DNA from: Paenibacillus phytohabitans
GTDB taxonomy: Bacteria; Bacillota; Bacilli; Paenibacillales; Paenibacillaceae
Assembly: GCF_013141775.1 (NCBI RefSeq)
Contig: NZ_WHOB01000016.1
Location: 372,001-436,000, forward strand
Direction of reading: 5' to 3'
Length of the DNA stretch: 64,000 nt
Shown: positions 53,843-60,792 of the stretch, piece by piece
Position numbering within the stretch: position 1 is the stretch's first letter
Layout of the letters: the number at the start of each line of letters is the position of its first letter
Program-made: the position numbers and the translations under genes
Notes under the pieces: model-generated
The model's input: the letters and a program-made list of their open reading frames with translations, nothing else
What the model was told of the DNA's origin: nothing
Databases searched by the model: none

Positions 53843-54790
53843 TTGAAGAAAAATCACAACACCGCAATTATTGCAGCAGTAGCCGTCTTCTCCATCGCTT
53901 TACTGGCAGGATGCAAGGAGCTTCCCGGCAAAGAGGCGGCAGATCATCAGCTGGAGCAGCGTCTGTCCGGAAGCTTCCAGCAGGAAGCCGCAGAGGCGGT
54001 TAAGCAGAGCATCGGCAAGGCAACCGTCACGCTAGGAGATGCAGTCCAGACGACAACGGAAAGGATTGAACAAAAGATTAATGATGAGGGTATCAGCAGA
54101 GAATTCTCCACCTCCCTGCCGGCAGGTTCAGCCTCTGAATTTAAGCTTGATAATGTTCTGGGTGAAGTCAGCTTAGTTCCCGCTTCCGGGGACGAGATTG
54201 TTGTCAAAGCCACCATTGTTGTCCATGATCGTTCGTATAACGCCGCCTCCGAGGTACTTGACCACGCTGAAGTATCGATTGAACATAAAAGTGGCGTGCT
54301 GACCGTTTCCACTCACGGAGAGGATAGCCCGAAGAAGAATCTTTGGGACTGGTCACAGAAGGAATACGGGCATTCAGACTTCAGTATTAATTATGTAGTT
54401 GAGCTTCCGGATACAGTGAACTATGTTGAGATCAATAATAATGTAGGCTCCACACAGCTCCGCGGTCTGCAGGGTACCTTTGATATCGTCAGCAATGTCG
54501 GAAGCATCATCCTTCAGGATACTGTTTTCACAGGCAAATCTTCTATTAAGTCTAATACAGGAAGTATCGAGCTTGGTATATCCGGAATGGATAGCGGCAG
54601 CAGTCTTAAGGCGACAAGCGATATAGGTAAAATATCCGCCGATCTCGCCAGTTCAGTTCAATGTACTGTGGAAGCTGAGAGTGAGCTGGGGCATATAACC
54701 GGTGCTGCAGGCGGCAAGCAGGATTATAACGGCGGCGGTCCGCTGGTAACGCTAACTACCCAGATTGGAGCAATATCCGTTAATAATTAG
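53843..54790 (+). CDS. DUF4097-like adhesin-domain lipoprotein
   Basis: The 315-residue protein has a lipoprotein signal peptide with lipobox LLAGC (Cys about residue 24). An acidic linker follows, and then repeats of a beta-helix type rich in DNVLGEVSLVPASGDEIVVK, NNNVGSTQLRGLQGTFDIVS, SNTGSIELGISGMD and SDIGKISADLAS. The G-S/x-I-x-L spacing is typical of DUF4097 beta-propeller/adhesin domains. It is likely anchored on the outer face of the membrane. TTG start with AGGAGGG upstream. Function unknown. Confidence 0.8.
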   Translation: MKKNHNTAIIAAVAVFSIALLAGCKELPGKEAADHQLEQRLSGSFQQEAAEAVKQSIGKATVTLGDAVQTTTERIEQKINDEGISREFSTSLPAGSASEFKLDNVLGEVSLVPASGDEIVVKATIVVHDRSYNAASEVLDHAEVSIEHKSGVLTVSTHGEDSPKKNLWDWSQKEYGHSDFSINYVVELPDTVNYVEINNNVGSTQLRGLQGTFDIVSNVGSIILQDTVFTGKSSIKSNTGSIELGISGMDSGSSLKATSDIGKISADLASSVQCTVEAESELGHITGAAGGKQDYNGGGPLVTLTTQIGAISVNN

Positions 54791-54832
54791 AAAAGTGGGC
54801 GTTCCTGTTTTCCAGGAGCCCACTTTTTTTTA
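54791..54832. terminator. Bidirectional intrinsic terminator
   Basis: AAAAGTGGGC...GCCCACTTTTTTTT forms a stem AAGTGGGC/GCCCACTT. It has a U-run on the plus strand after the lipoprotein and an A-run giving U's on the minus strand after the converging gene. Confidence 0.85.
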
Positions 54833-54845
54833 AATTGTGCTCTTA

Positions 54846-55103
54846 TCAGATCAGCGCAATGGCCAGCAATGTAAACAGGCTGAGTGTAAGGATTTCGCTG
54901 CCATAGCCGAAGTACCCTCCATAATAATTCCCCGAGCCTCCCGGATAAAATGCCGAAGTTTTCATTTTGCCGTTGCCTTTTGTTTTCAGGTACACATTGT
55001 TCTGGTCCACATCTACAATAATTCCTTCATGACGTTTGCCGTCATTGGTCATAATACGCACCCGCTTATTTTTGCAATGGAGACAGTTATAATAAGCTTC
55101 CAT
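54846..55103 (-). CDS. Putative Sm/Lsm-like small membrane protein
   Basis: The roughly 85-residue protein starts MEAYYNCLHCKNKRVRIMTN and continues GKRHEGIIVDVDQNNVYLKT. The second part has the strand-turn-strand rhythm of an Sm-like barrel (VRIxTNDGxxxEGxIxxVDxxxVYLK). A Gly/Tyr-rich segment (about 54-68) and a C-terminal hydrophobic helix (ILTLSLFTLLAIALI) follow. A CxxC sits near the N-terminus. AGGAGG is 9 nt upstream. Fold assignment is inference. Confidence 0.6.
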   Translation of the reverse strand: MEAYYNCLHCKNKRVRIMTNDGKRHEGIIVDVDQNNVYLKTKGNGKMKTSAFYPGGSGNYYGGYFGYGSEILTLSLFTLLAIALI

Positions 55104-55230
55104 CTGCTGATTCCTCCTCAATCGTGTTTCTGTATCTTATGACGGGAGGGATAAGCCGGTAACGGCAATCGCCACGCGGCAAATGTCTATAATTATTTTA
55201 GCTGTGAAATCAAGAACTTGTGAACATTGT

Positions 55231-55257
55231 GTATCATTTTTCGAAGAAAAGGGGTAT
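55231..55257 (+). promoter_or_regulatory. Possible sigma-B-like promoter
   Basis: GTATCA (55231-55236), 15 nt, and GGGTAT (55252-55257) resemble the sigma-B consensus GTTTAA-N13/15-GGGTAT, with a perfect -10 and 4/6 at -35. A partial cre-like TTGAAGCGCTTACG follows downstream. It would drive the 64-residue membrane gene. Weak evidence only. Confidence 0.3.
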
Positions 55258-55332
55258 TATTAAGATAATAATACGAATTGAAGCGCTTACGATTGTGAAC
55301 AATAATCTACAATTCATAAGGAGGCAGGAATC

Positions 55333-55527
55333 ATGAGCACAGCAGGCAGACGTTTCATTAATGAAGGAGTACTTCGTATCGCCTGGTTCATCATATTCAC
55401 ATCGCTCACCTACACGGTGCGCAATTACACTTGGGCTATTGTACTGCTTATGGTTGTTGCTGTATATTCGCTGGTCACCGGGATCATCATGCTTACCCGC
55501 CAGGATAGGGACAGGGGCAGAGCTTAA
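55333..55527 (+). CDS. Small two-helix membrane protein, unknown function
   Basis: The 64-residue protein has two membrane helices (VLRIAWFIIFTSLTYTVR and WAIVLLMVVAVYSLVTGIIM) and a short basic tail. ATG has AGGAGG with good spacing. It resembles small DUF-type inner membrane proteins in Bacilli but no family is recognised. It is monocistronic, ending at a bidirectional terminator. Confidence 0.65.
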   Translation: MSTAGRRFINEGVLRIAWFIIFTSLTYTVRNYTWAIVLLMVVAVYSLVTGIIMLTRQDRDRGRA

Positions 55528-55550
55528 CCGGCGTTATTCGTATAAAAGTT

Positions 55551-55595
55551 AAAAACACTTCCACAGAGCTTACGGCCCTGACGGAAGTGTTTTTT
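55551..55595. terminator. Bidirectional terminator between the 64-residue gene and tRNA-Pro
   Basis: AACACTTCC...GGAAGTGTT forms a 9-bp stem, followed by TTTTTT on the plus strand. On the minus strand (after the tRNA) it is followed by TTTAACTTTT. It serves the converging small membrane gene and tRNA. Confidence 0.85.
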
Positions 55596-55597
55596 GA

Positions 55598-55671
55598 TCG
55601 GAGTAACAGGATTCGAACCTGCGGCCTCATCCACCCCAAGGATGCGCGCTACCTGGCTGCGCTATACCCCG
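55598..55671 (-). tRNA. tRNA-Pro (anticodon GGG)
   Basis: The minus strand folds as a 7-bp acceptor stem (CGGGGTA with TACTCCG, one G-U), a D arm GCGC/GCGC with AGCCAGGTA, an anticodon stem CATCC/GGATG around loop TTGGGGT (anticodon GGG), and a T arm GCAGG-TTCGAAT-CCTGT. The discriminator base is A and the 3' CCA is not encoded (TCAAAA follows), so CCA must be added after transcription. Confidence 0.93.
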
Positions 55672-55812
55672 ACATCTATGTATGCCTGCCTTCGAAATAA
55701 GATACGCGCCTTCTTTTAACATTATGCCGGAAAGCGGTTACTTCCTGGTTATATTTTATATATACCGCAGAAGTACATTATATATTTATTTTAAACTATT
55801 ATTCAAATTTTA

Positions 55813-55841
55813 TGGATTTTTCATATAAGCTATGCTATACT
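55813..55841 (+). promoter_or_regulatory. Extended -10 promoter of the orphan structured RNA
   Basis: TGC-TATACT (55833-55841) is an extended -10 element. TGGATT at 55813-55818, 17 nt upstream, is a weak -35. A start near 55848 is predicted. Confidence 0.5.
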
Positions 55842-55847
55842 CTTGGC

Positions 55848-56006
55848 ACAAGGAAAGGAGGTGCGTTCACATCAAGCATGACATGCTGAACGTATCCCTT
55901 ACCCGGACCAACGGCTGAATCACTGGCCCTGGTGGCGCGGGATACGGATCAAAGTAACAAACTAGCGCCTCGGGTAGAAAGACCGTCTACGGACGGTCTT
56001 TTTTTA
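55848..56006 (+). ncRNA. Orphan structured RNA with intrinsic terminator, family unknown
   Basis: About 160 nt run from the predicted start to a terminator. Elements in order: AAAGGAGG; a hairpin CGTTCA/TGAACG with an inner GCA/TGC pairing; a long stem GTATCCC/GGGATAC (55892-55944) enclosing a GC-rich region; a single-stranded ATCAAAGTAACAAACTA linker; GCGCC and CGGGT segments able to pair back with GGCGC and ACCCG; and the terminator. This looks like a riboswitch or attenuator, but no plus-strand gene follows for over 7 kb. A 14-codon frame with well-placed SD would begin at the non-standard codon ATC (55871). Confidence 0.6.
55979..56006 (+). terminator. Intrinsic terminator of the orphan RNA
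   Basis: AGACCGTC-TACG-GACGGTCT followed by TTTTTT is a textbook rho-independent terminator. Confidence 0.9.
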
Positions 56007-56067
56007 TGGGATCAGAACGTAGACGGGTTTGTTTATGTCTATAGATCTGTTTCTCTACACTCCATCA

Positions 56068-56131
56068 CGAAATAAATAACCGCTAAAGCCAGCGTACCTT
56101 AGGTCCGTCTGTCTTTAGCGGTTATTTGTGT
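56068..56131 (-). terminator. Long inverted repeat terminator
   Basis: AAATAACCGCTAAAG pairs with CTTTAGCGGTTATTT (15 bp) across a 25-30-nt loop. On the minus strand it lies about 70 nt beyond the 38-residue ORF and ends in TTATTTATTT. It may also stop plus-strand read-through. Confidence 0.7.
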
Positions 56132-56201
56132 GCTCTGCTACAGTATCACTGAGCCTATGGAACCTGCTGCCAGGGTCTTGTTCATTCCTTGAGTTAGAGG
56201 A

Positions 56202-56318
56202 TTACGATTTACGATTCTTATAGAAATCAATAATATCGCTTACTGTGCGGAGCGGCTCCGCCTCCTTGTGGACAGTGTCCACGGCTGGCTTGAAGGGTTC
56301 ATGCGTATTCGTAGTCAC
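56202..56318 (-). CDS. Short ORF, 38 residues, unknown
   Basis: A GTG-initiated frame of 38 codons encodes a hydrophilic peptide with THEPFKPAVDTVHKEAEPLR near the start and SDIIDFYKNRKS at the end. AAAGGA lies about 10 nt upstream and an inverted-repeat terminator downstream. Codon usage looks coding-like, with a helical C-terminus. No membrane segment or known motif. Could be a small conserved protein or chance. Confidence 0.45.
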   Translation of the reverse strand: MTTNTHEPFKPAVDTVHKEAEPLRTVSDIIDFYKNRKS

Positions 56319-56503
56319 TTTCAGTCATTCCTTTCGATAATTAAGCTAGCTGCGTCTAAAGCTGCATGTATGATCGCGGCACCTCTATTCATTACCCTAA
56401 AAAAAGGGCATTAACGCACATCCGCTCTTATTTTTGTGTGAATCTTCTGTGTCTGCTAATTTATTCTATGGATTTGATCAGTCTCCACTTCTCAGCACAT
56501 AGC
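56319..56503. other. Gene-free stretch upstream of the 38-residue ORF
   Basis: No credible gene or RBS on either strand. A small CCCTAAAAAAAGGG hairpin lies near 56397-56410. The sequence is otherwise AT-rich and probably holds the promoter of the short ORF, which I could not pinpoint. Confidence 0.35.
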
Positions 56504-56544
56504 AAAAAACGCCTCCCTAACGTAATATACGTTAAAAAGACGCT
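56504..56544 (-). terminator. Intrinsic terminator after trmD
   Basis: On the minus strand CGTCTTTTTAACGTA-TAT-TACGTTAGGGAGGCG pairs throughout when G-U pairs are allowed, and is followed by TTTTTT. It ends the rpsP-khpA-rimM-trmD transcript. Confidence 0.7.
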
Positions 56545-56576
56545 ATCTATGACTCTTCTCCGGGCCCAAATTTCAT

Positions 56577-57368
56577 TTATTTGTTATTCAGGCTTGTCTG
56601 CTCCTGCAGCCGCTTCAGTGTCAGCTTGTCTTTCGCAGAAAGCTCTGCTGTCTCCAGCAGGTCCGGTCTGCGCTCAAGTGTGCGCTGCAGCGCCTGCTCA
56701 CGCCGCCACACCTCAATGTTGGCATGATGTCCGCTCAGAAGCATATCCGGCACTTTCCAGCCGCGGAATTCTGCAGGACGGGTATAATGCGGATATTCCA
56801 GCAGCCCCGTGCTGAAGGAGTCGGTTACTGCAGAGGTCTCGTTACCCAGCGCCCCCGGCTGCAGCCGCACTACCGAGTCAATGACGGTCAGGGCAGGCAA
56901 TTCACCGCCGGTCAGTACATAGTCGCCAATCGATAGCTCGTCCGTCACCAGATGCTCGCGGATCCGCTCATCATAGCCTTCATAATGGCCGCAGATGAAG
57001 ATGAGATGCTGCTCCTGCGCCAGCTCCTCGGCGATCTGCTGATTATACGTCTGGCCCTGCGGACACATGAGAATAATCCGCGGCTTCACCGGCGGGTCTA
57101 TAGCGGATTCAGCCGTACCTGCTTCAGCGCTGGTCTCGGCCAGCACATGCTCTACCGCCGCAAAGATCGGGTCTGGCTTAAGCACCATCCCTCCGCCTCC
57201 GCCATACGGCGTATCATCCACGCTGTTATGCTTGTTTCCTGAGAAATCACGGAAGTTCACCGCATTCAGTGATACGATGCCTTTGTCACGGGCTTTGCCG
57301 AGTATGCTTGTGCCGAATACACCTTCACACATTTCCGGAAAGAGTGTCAGCACATCAATCCGGATCAT
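56577..57368 (-). CDS. trmD: tRNA (guanine-N1-)-methyltransferase TrmD
   Basis: The 263-residue SPOUT-fold enzyme has [20 protein letters not shown] at the start and the knotted SAM site [20 protein letters not shown] and [20 protein letters not shown]. It methylates G37 next to the anticodon, which is required for Pro and some Leu and Arg tRNAs. Start overlaps the rimM stop by 4 nt. In B. subtilis rplS follows directly; here about 3.5 kb intervenes. Confidence 0.98.
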   Translation of the reverse strand: MIRIDVLTLFPEMCEGVFGTSILGKARDKGIVSLNAVNFRDFSGNKHNSVDDTPYGGGGGMVLKPDPIFAAVEHVLAETSAEAGTAESAIDPPVKPRIILMCPQGQTYNQQIAEELAQEQHLIFICGHYEGYDERIREHLVTDELSIGDYVLTGGELPALTVIDSVVRLQPGALGNETSAVTDSFSTGLLEYPHYTRPAEFRGWKVPDMLLSGHHANIEVWRREQALQRTLERRPDLLETAELSAKDKLTLKRLQEQTSLNNK

Positions 57369-57889
57369 GGAAGCAGCCCCTCCATAATGTGCACCGTGAT
57401 TTTTTTGGCCTCGATATCTACGTCAAGCACTACATCATTGATGACCGGAATCAGAATATCCTGGCCTTTGGCCGGCTTCACCACCCAGACATCATTGGCA
57501 CCCGGCTGCAGAATCTCCGTGATTGTACCCAGCGGCTGGCTGGCGTCTTCATCGGTGTACACTTCACAGCCAACGATTTGGTGGAAATAATATTCATTCT
57601 CCGGCAGTTCCACCAGGTCATCGCTTGGCACTTTAAGCATACTGCCCTTATATTTCTCAACCTCATTAATATTGGTATAGCCCTTCAGCTTGGCTATATA
57701 CATACCTTTGTGTTCTTTCGCGGATTCTACCGTCACCTCGAATCTCGGGCTTCCGTCCGCCGGAATCAGCAGCAGCTTTTTGCCGGGTGCAAAGCGCACT
57801 TCTGGGAAATCGGTATGCGACAGGATTTTGACCTCTCCGCGGATACCGTGGGTATTCACCAGTCTGCCTACTGTTAACTCTTCCGTCAT
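57365..57889 (-). CDS. rimM: 16S rRNA processing protein RimM
   Basis: The 174-residue protein has an N-terminal beta-barrel ([20 protein letters not shown]) and a C-terminal PRC-barrel ([20 protein letters not shown] ... [20 protein letters not shown]). RimM assists 30S head assembly. ATG with AGGAGAGG upstream, about 90 nt from khpA. B. subtilis has ylqD between khpA and rimM; it is absent here. Confidence 0.97.
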   Translation of the reverse strand: MTEELTVGRLVNTHGIRGEVKILSHTDFPEVRFAPGKKLLLIPADGSPRFEVTVESAKEHKGMYIAKLKGYTNINEVEKYKGSMLKVPSDDLVELPENEYYFHQIVGCEVYTDEDASQPLGTITEILQPGANDVWVVKPAKGQDILIPVINDVVLDVDIEAKKITVHIMEGLLP

Positions 57890-57982
57890 GTGATCCTCTC
57901 CTTTGACAAGTTTCGAATATCTATATATTTCAACAAAAAGGAGCCGGGATATACTATCCCTAGCCCCTCATTGTACGCACAC

Positions 57983-58213
57983 TTAAGATAAAATATCTAC
58001 GGTAACGCGTTTATCGCTCTTGACTGCTGCAGATGTAACTACGGTACGAAGCGCTTTGGCGATCCGCCCCTGCTTGCCGATGACCTTACCGACATCATCA
58101 GGATGTACGGAGAGCTCATAGACAATCAGGTGATCCTTCTCCACGGTCCGTACGGTCACATCCTCTGGATGATCCACTAAAGCCTTAGCAATAACACCAA
58201 CTAATTCTTCCAT
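57983..58213 (-). CDS. khpA: KH-domain RNA-binding protein KhpA (YlqC)
   Basis: The 76-residue protein is a single KH domain with the GxxG loop in VGKVIGKQGRIAKALRTVVT. KhpA pairs with KhpB/Jag in other Firmicutes and affects RNA and cell division. ATG at 58211-58213 has GAGGG upstream; the longer ORF has no RBS. Between rpsP and rimM as in Bacillus. Confidence 0.94.
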   Translation of the reverse strand: MEELVGVIAKALVDHPEDVTVRTVEKDHLIVYELSVHPDDVGKVIGKQGRIAKALRTVVTSAAVKSDKRVTVDILS

Positions 58214-58235
58214 AGAGGACCCTCGCAATCAGTCA

Positions 58236-58508
58236 TTATTTCTGTTGCTTCAGCTCATGGAACTTCTTCATCACGCCAGCCTTAGAAAGCAGGTTGCGGA
58301 CGGTATCAGATGCTTGTGCACCTGTTTGAAGCCATTTAAGAGCTTTTTCCTCATCAATCTTAACGACTGCCGGTACTTCAATCGGATTATAATAACCGAT
58401 TTCCTCGATAAAACGACCGTCACGAGGGGACCGGGAATCGGAAACCACTACACGGTAGAAAGGCGCTTTATGTGCTCCCATTCTTTTCAAACGAATACGT
58501 ACTGCCAC
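58236..58508 (-). CDS. rpsP: 30S ribosomal protein S16
   Basis: The 90-residue basic protein has [40 protein letters not shown] and [20 protein letters not shown], the S16 pattern. It stabilises the 30S body. GTG at 58506-58508 follows AAGGAGGTG; an ATG three codons upstream overlaps the RBS. Confidence 0.98.
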   Translation of the reverse strand: MAVRIRLKRMGAHKAPFYRVVVSDSRSPRDGRFIEEIGYYNPIEVPAVVKIDEEKALKWLQTGAQASDTVRNLLSKAGVMKKFHELKQQK

Positions 58509-58582
58509 GAAATTCACCTCCTTATAAGAATATCGGAATTATTATTAACCTTTGGGACAAACCTTTTTCGATCCCTCCCAAA

Positions 58583-58620
58583 CCCTCCCTTCCAAGGGAG
58601 GGCCCCAAGGGCTCTGCCCT
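58583..58620. repeat. GC-rich double palindrome, REP-like intergenic element
   Basis: CCCTCCCTT-CC-AAGGGAGGG (58583-58602) and AGGGC-TCT-GCCCT (58608-58620) are two adjacent hairpins in the 369-nt gap between ffh and rpsP. No U-run follows. The form resembles dispersed intergenic palindromes of low-GC Gram-positives. No second copy was seen in this window. Confidence 0.55.
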
Positions 58621-58877
58621 CTGGACACCCGTCTAAGTGCAACTAGCGTAGGCGTTCAGACTGGCGGGACCTGGAGTTGTTCGGGGTAAGACCGCTTTTC
58701 CTCCCTGCGGGATACGCTTAACTGCGGCGTTACCTTGATACAGGGAAGAGATTTAAGGACTACGTCAAAAGATTAAGATCAAAACCATTCTCGATCATCT
58801 GATGTTGTACTATATCTGATCTATGGTAAACCATAAAGGATAAGAAACTTAAAAAATCAAAGATTAGAGACTAGAGA
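58621..58877. other. Gene-free stretch between ffh and the palindromic repeat
   Basis: About 250 nt without an ORF. On the minus strand TATGGT-TT-ACCATA is a small palindrome close to a TATAGT sequence, but no convincing -35 was found. The promoter for rpsP-khpA-rimM-trmD may lie here, or transcription may continue from ffh. Confidence 0.4.
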
Positions 58878-60266
58878 TCAACGGAAAGGGAACTTCATAC
58901 CGCCCTTGCCGCCAAGGCCTTTAAGCTGCTTCATGGCGTTCTTCTTGCCGCCCTTGCCTCCGCCGCCCATCATGCCGGAGAACTGCTTCATCATCTTGCG
59001 CATTTCATCGAACTGCTTGATGAGCCGGTTAACCTCGGCGACGTTGGTACCGCTGCCGGCAGCGATACGCTTGCGGCGGTTGTGGTTGATGATCTCAGGC
59101 TGGGCTTTCTCGGCCTTGGTCATGGAATGAACAATGGCTTCGACGCGTCCCATCTGCTTATCGTCAACCTTCAGATCCTTCATGCCCTTGGCTTTGTTCA
59201 TGCCAGGCAGCATATCAAGAATCTGGTCGATCGGGCCAAGCTTCTTGACCTGATCCATCTGCTCCAGGAAATCATCGAACGTAAATTCCGCATTACGCAT
59301 CTTACGTTCCATTTCCTTCGCTTTCTCGGTATCGATATTGGCCTGAGCCTTCTCGATCAGCGACAGCATGTCGCCCATGCCGAGTATCCGCGATGCCATA
59401 CGTTCCGGATGGAACGGCTCCAGCGCGTCGATCTTCTCGCCAAGAGCGGCGAATTTGATCGGGCAGCCGGTTACGGCCTTAACGGACAACGCGGCACCAC
59501 CACGGGTGTCACCATCAAGCTTCGTCAGCACTACGCCAGTAAGCTCCAGCTGCTTGTTGAAGCTGTCAGCCACATTCACGGCATCCTGACCGGTCATGGC
59601 ATCGACTACAAGCAGCACTTCGTCAGGAGTTACGACGTTATGTATCTGCTTCAGCTCTTCCATCAGCTCTTCATCAATATGCAGGCGGCCTGCAGTATCG
59701 ATAATGACATAATCGAGGTTATTGTCCTTCGCATGCTGAACACCTTGTCTGGCGATTTCCACCGGACTTGTCTGATCACCCAGCGAGAAGACCGGAACCT
59801 TGATTTGCTCTCCCAGCACCTGCAGCTGCTTGATCGCCGCAGGACGGTAGATGTCAGCCGCTACGAGCAGCGGGCGGTGATTGCCCTTCTGCAGCAGCTT
59901 CGCCAGCTTACCCGAAGTGGTTGTCTTACCCGCACCTTGCAGACCCGTCATCATAATGACGGTCGGCGGCTTGTTCGACTTCGCCAGCTTCGCCTGGCTT
60001 CCGCCCATCAGCTCAGTCAGTTCCTTGTTAACGATGTCGATAATGACCATGCCTGGCGTGAAGCTGTCCATCACTTCCTTGCCGACGGACTTCTCTTTCA
60101 CCTTGGACACGAAGTCCTTGACGACTTTGAAGTTAACATCGGCTTCCAGAAGGGCCAGCCGCACTTCGCGCATGGCTTCGTTTACGTCTTCTTCGGATAC
60201 TTTCCCTTTGCCGCGCAGTTTGCTGAACACATTCTGCAATCTTCCGGTTAAACCTTCAAATGCCAT
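58878..60266 (-). CDS. ffh: Signal recognition particle GTPase Ffh
   Basis: The 462-residue protein has the N domain, the SRP G domain (MMTGLQGAGKTTTSGKLAKL, DIYRPAAIKQLQVL, IIDTAGRLHIDEELMEEL, TKLDGDTRGGAALS) and the Met/Gly-rich M domain (GPIDQILDMLPGM, GSGTNVAEVNRLIKQF, MMKQFSGMMGGGG). It binds SRP RNA and signal sequences and directs proteins to FtsY and SecYEG. ylxM precedes it by 21 nt. Confidence 0.98.
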   Translation of the reverse strand: MAFEGLTGRLQNVFSKLRGKGKVSEEDVNEAMREVRLALLEADVNFKVVKDFVSKVKEKSVGKEVMDSFTPGMVIIDIVNKELTELMGGSQAKLAKSNKPPTVIMMTGLQGAGKTTTSGKLAKLLQKGNHRPLLVAADIYRPAAIKQLQVLGEQIKVPVFSLGDQTSPVEIARQGVQHAKDNNLDYVIIDTAGRLHIDEELMEELKQIHNVVTPDEVLLVVDAMTGQDAVNVADSFNKQLELTGVVLTKLDGDTRGGAALSVKAVTGCPIKFAALGEKIDALEPFHPERMASRILGMGDMLSLIEKAQANIDTEKAKEMERKMRNAEFTFDDFLEQMDQVKKLGPIDQILDMLPGMNKAKGMKDLKVDDKQMGRVEAIVHSMTKAEKAQPEIINHNRRKRIAAGSGTNVAEVNRLIKQFDEMRKMMKQFSGMMGGGGKGGKKNAMKQLKGLGGKGGMKFPFR

Positions 60267-60287
60267 ATGCGGCTTGCTCCCTTCATG

Positions 60288-60644
60288 CTACTCTAATCTC
60301 TGCAAACGATCCACGATGTCCGTGAACCGCAGTTTATATTGCTCAGGCAGCATCCCATTGTCCGGCAGTCTGCGCAGTTCTTCTAAATATCTGTTGCGGT
60401 CTTCATGCTTGGACAGCAGTCCAAGCTTCTCTTCATAATTCTCAAGAACTTGCTCCGCCCGCTTAATATGCTCATACACAGCTTGACGGCTGATTTCAAA
60501 TTCCGCAGCAATCTCTCCCAGGGAGAAATCATCGTGGAAATAATATTTGAGAAACGTTTGCTGCTTGTCAGTAAGCAGCCGTTCGTAGAAAGCAAATAGC
60601 AGGTTGATCCGGTTGGTTTTCTCGAGCCTATTCTCCTGACTCAT
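60288..60644 (-). CDS. ylxM: YlxM, SRP-associated helix-turn-helix protein
   Basis: The roughly 118-residue protein belongs to the UPF0122/YlxM family. It has a sigma-70 region-4-like helix-turn-helix (KQQTFLKYYFHDDFSLGEIA, FEISRQAVYEHIKRAEQVLE) and a C-terminal helical tail. YlxM modulates SRP assembly or SRP-RNA binding in streptococci. ATG at 60642-60644 has GGGAG with 8-nt spacing. ftsY, which precedes it in B. subtilis, is not here. Confidence 0.95.
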   Translation of the reverse strand: MSQENRLEKTNRINLLFAFYERLLTDKQQTFLKYYFHDDFSLGEIAAEFEISRQAVYEHIKRAEQVLENYEEKLGLLSKHEDRNRYLEELRRLPDNGMLPEQYKLRFTDIVDRLQRLE

Positions 60645-60792
60645 TAAGGGCACTCCCTTCGTCAAGGAAAAACACTTTACAGCTTCACAACGTCCCTTAT
60701 GATACCGAAAACAAAGAAAGATGTCAAGCCTTTTTGCTTGTCATCTTTTTCTTTGCCCGAAACCGGCATTTCGGAGGTAAATTCCGGCCTGC

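Noticed and set aside
59082-60251. 389-residue plus-strand ORF opposite ffh
   Set aside because: Antisense shadow of the strongly conserved ffh; His/Arg/Leu-rich, no RBS or domain.
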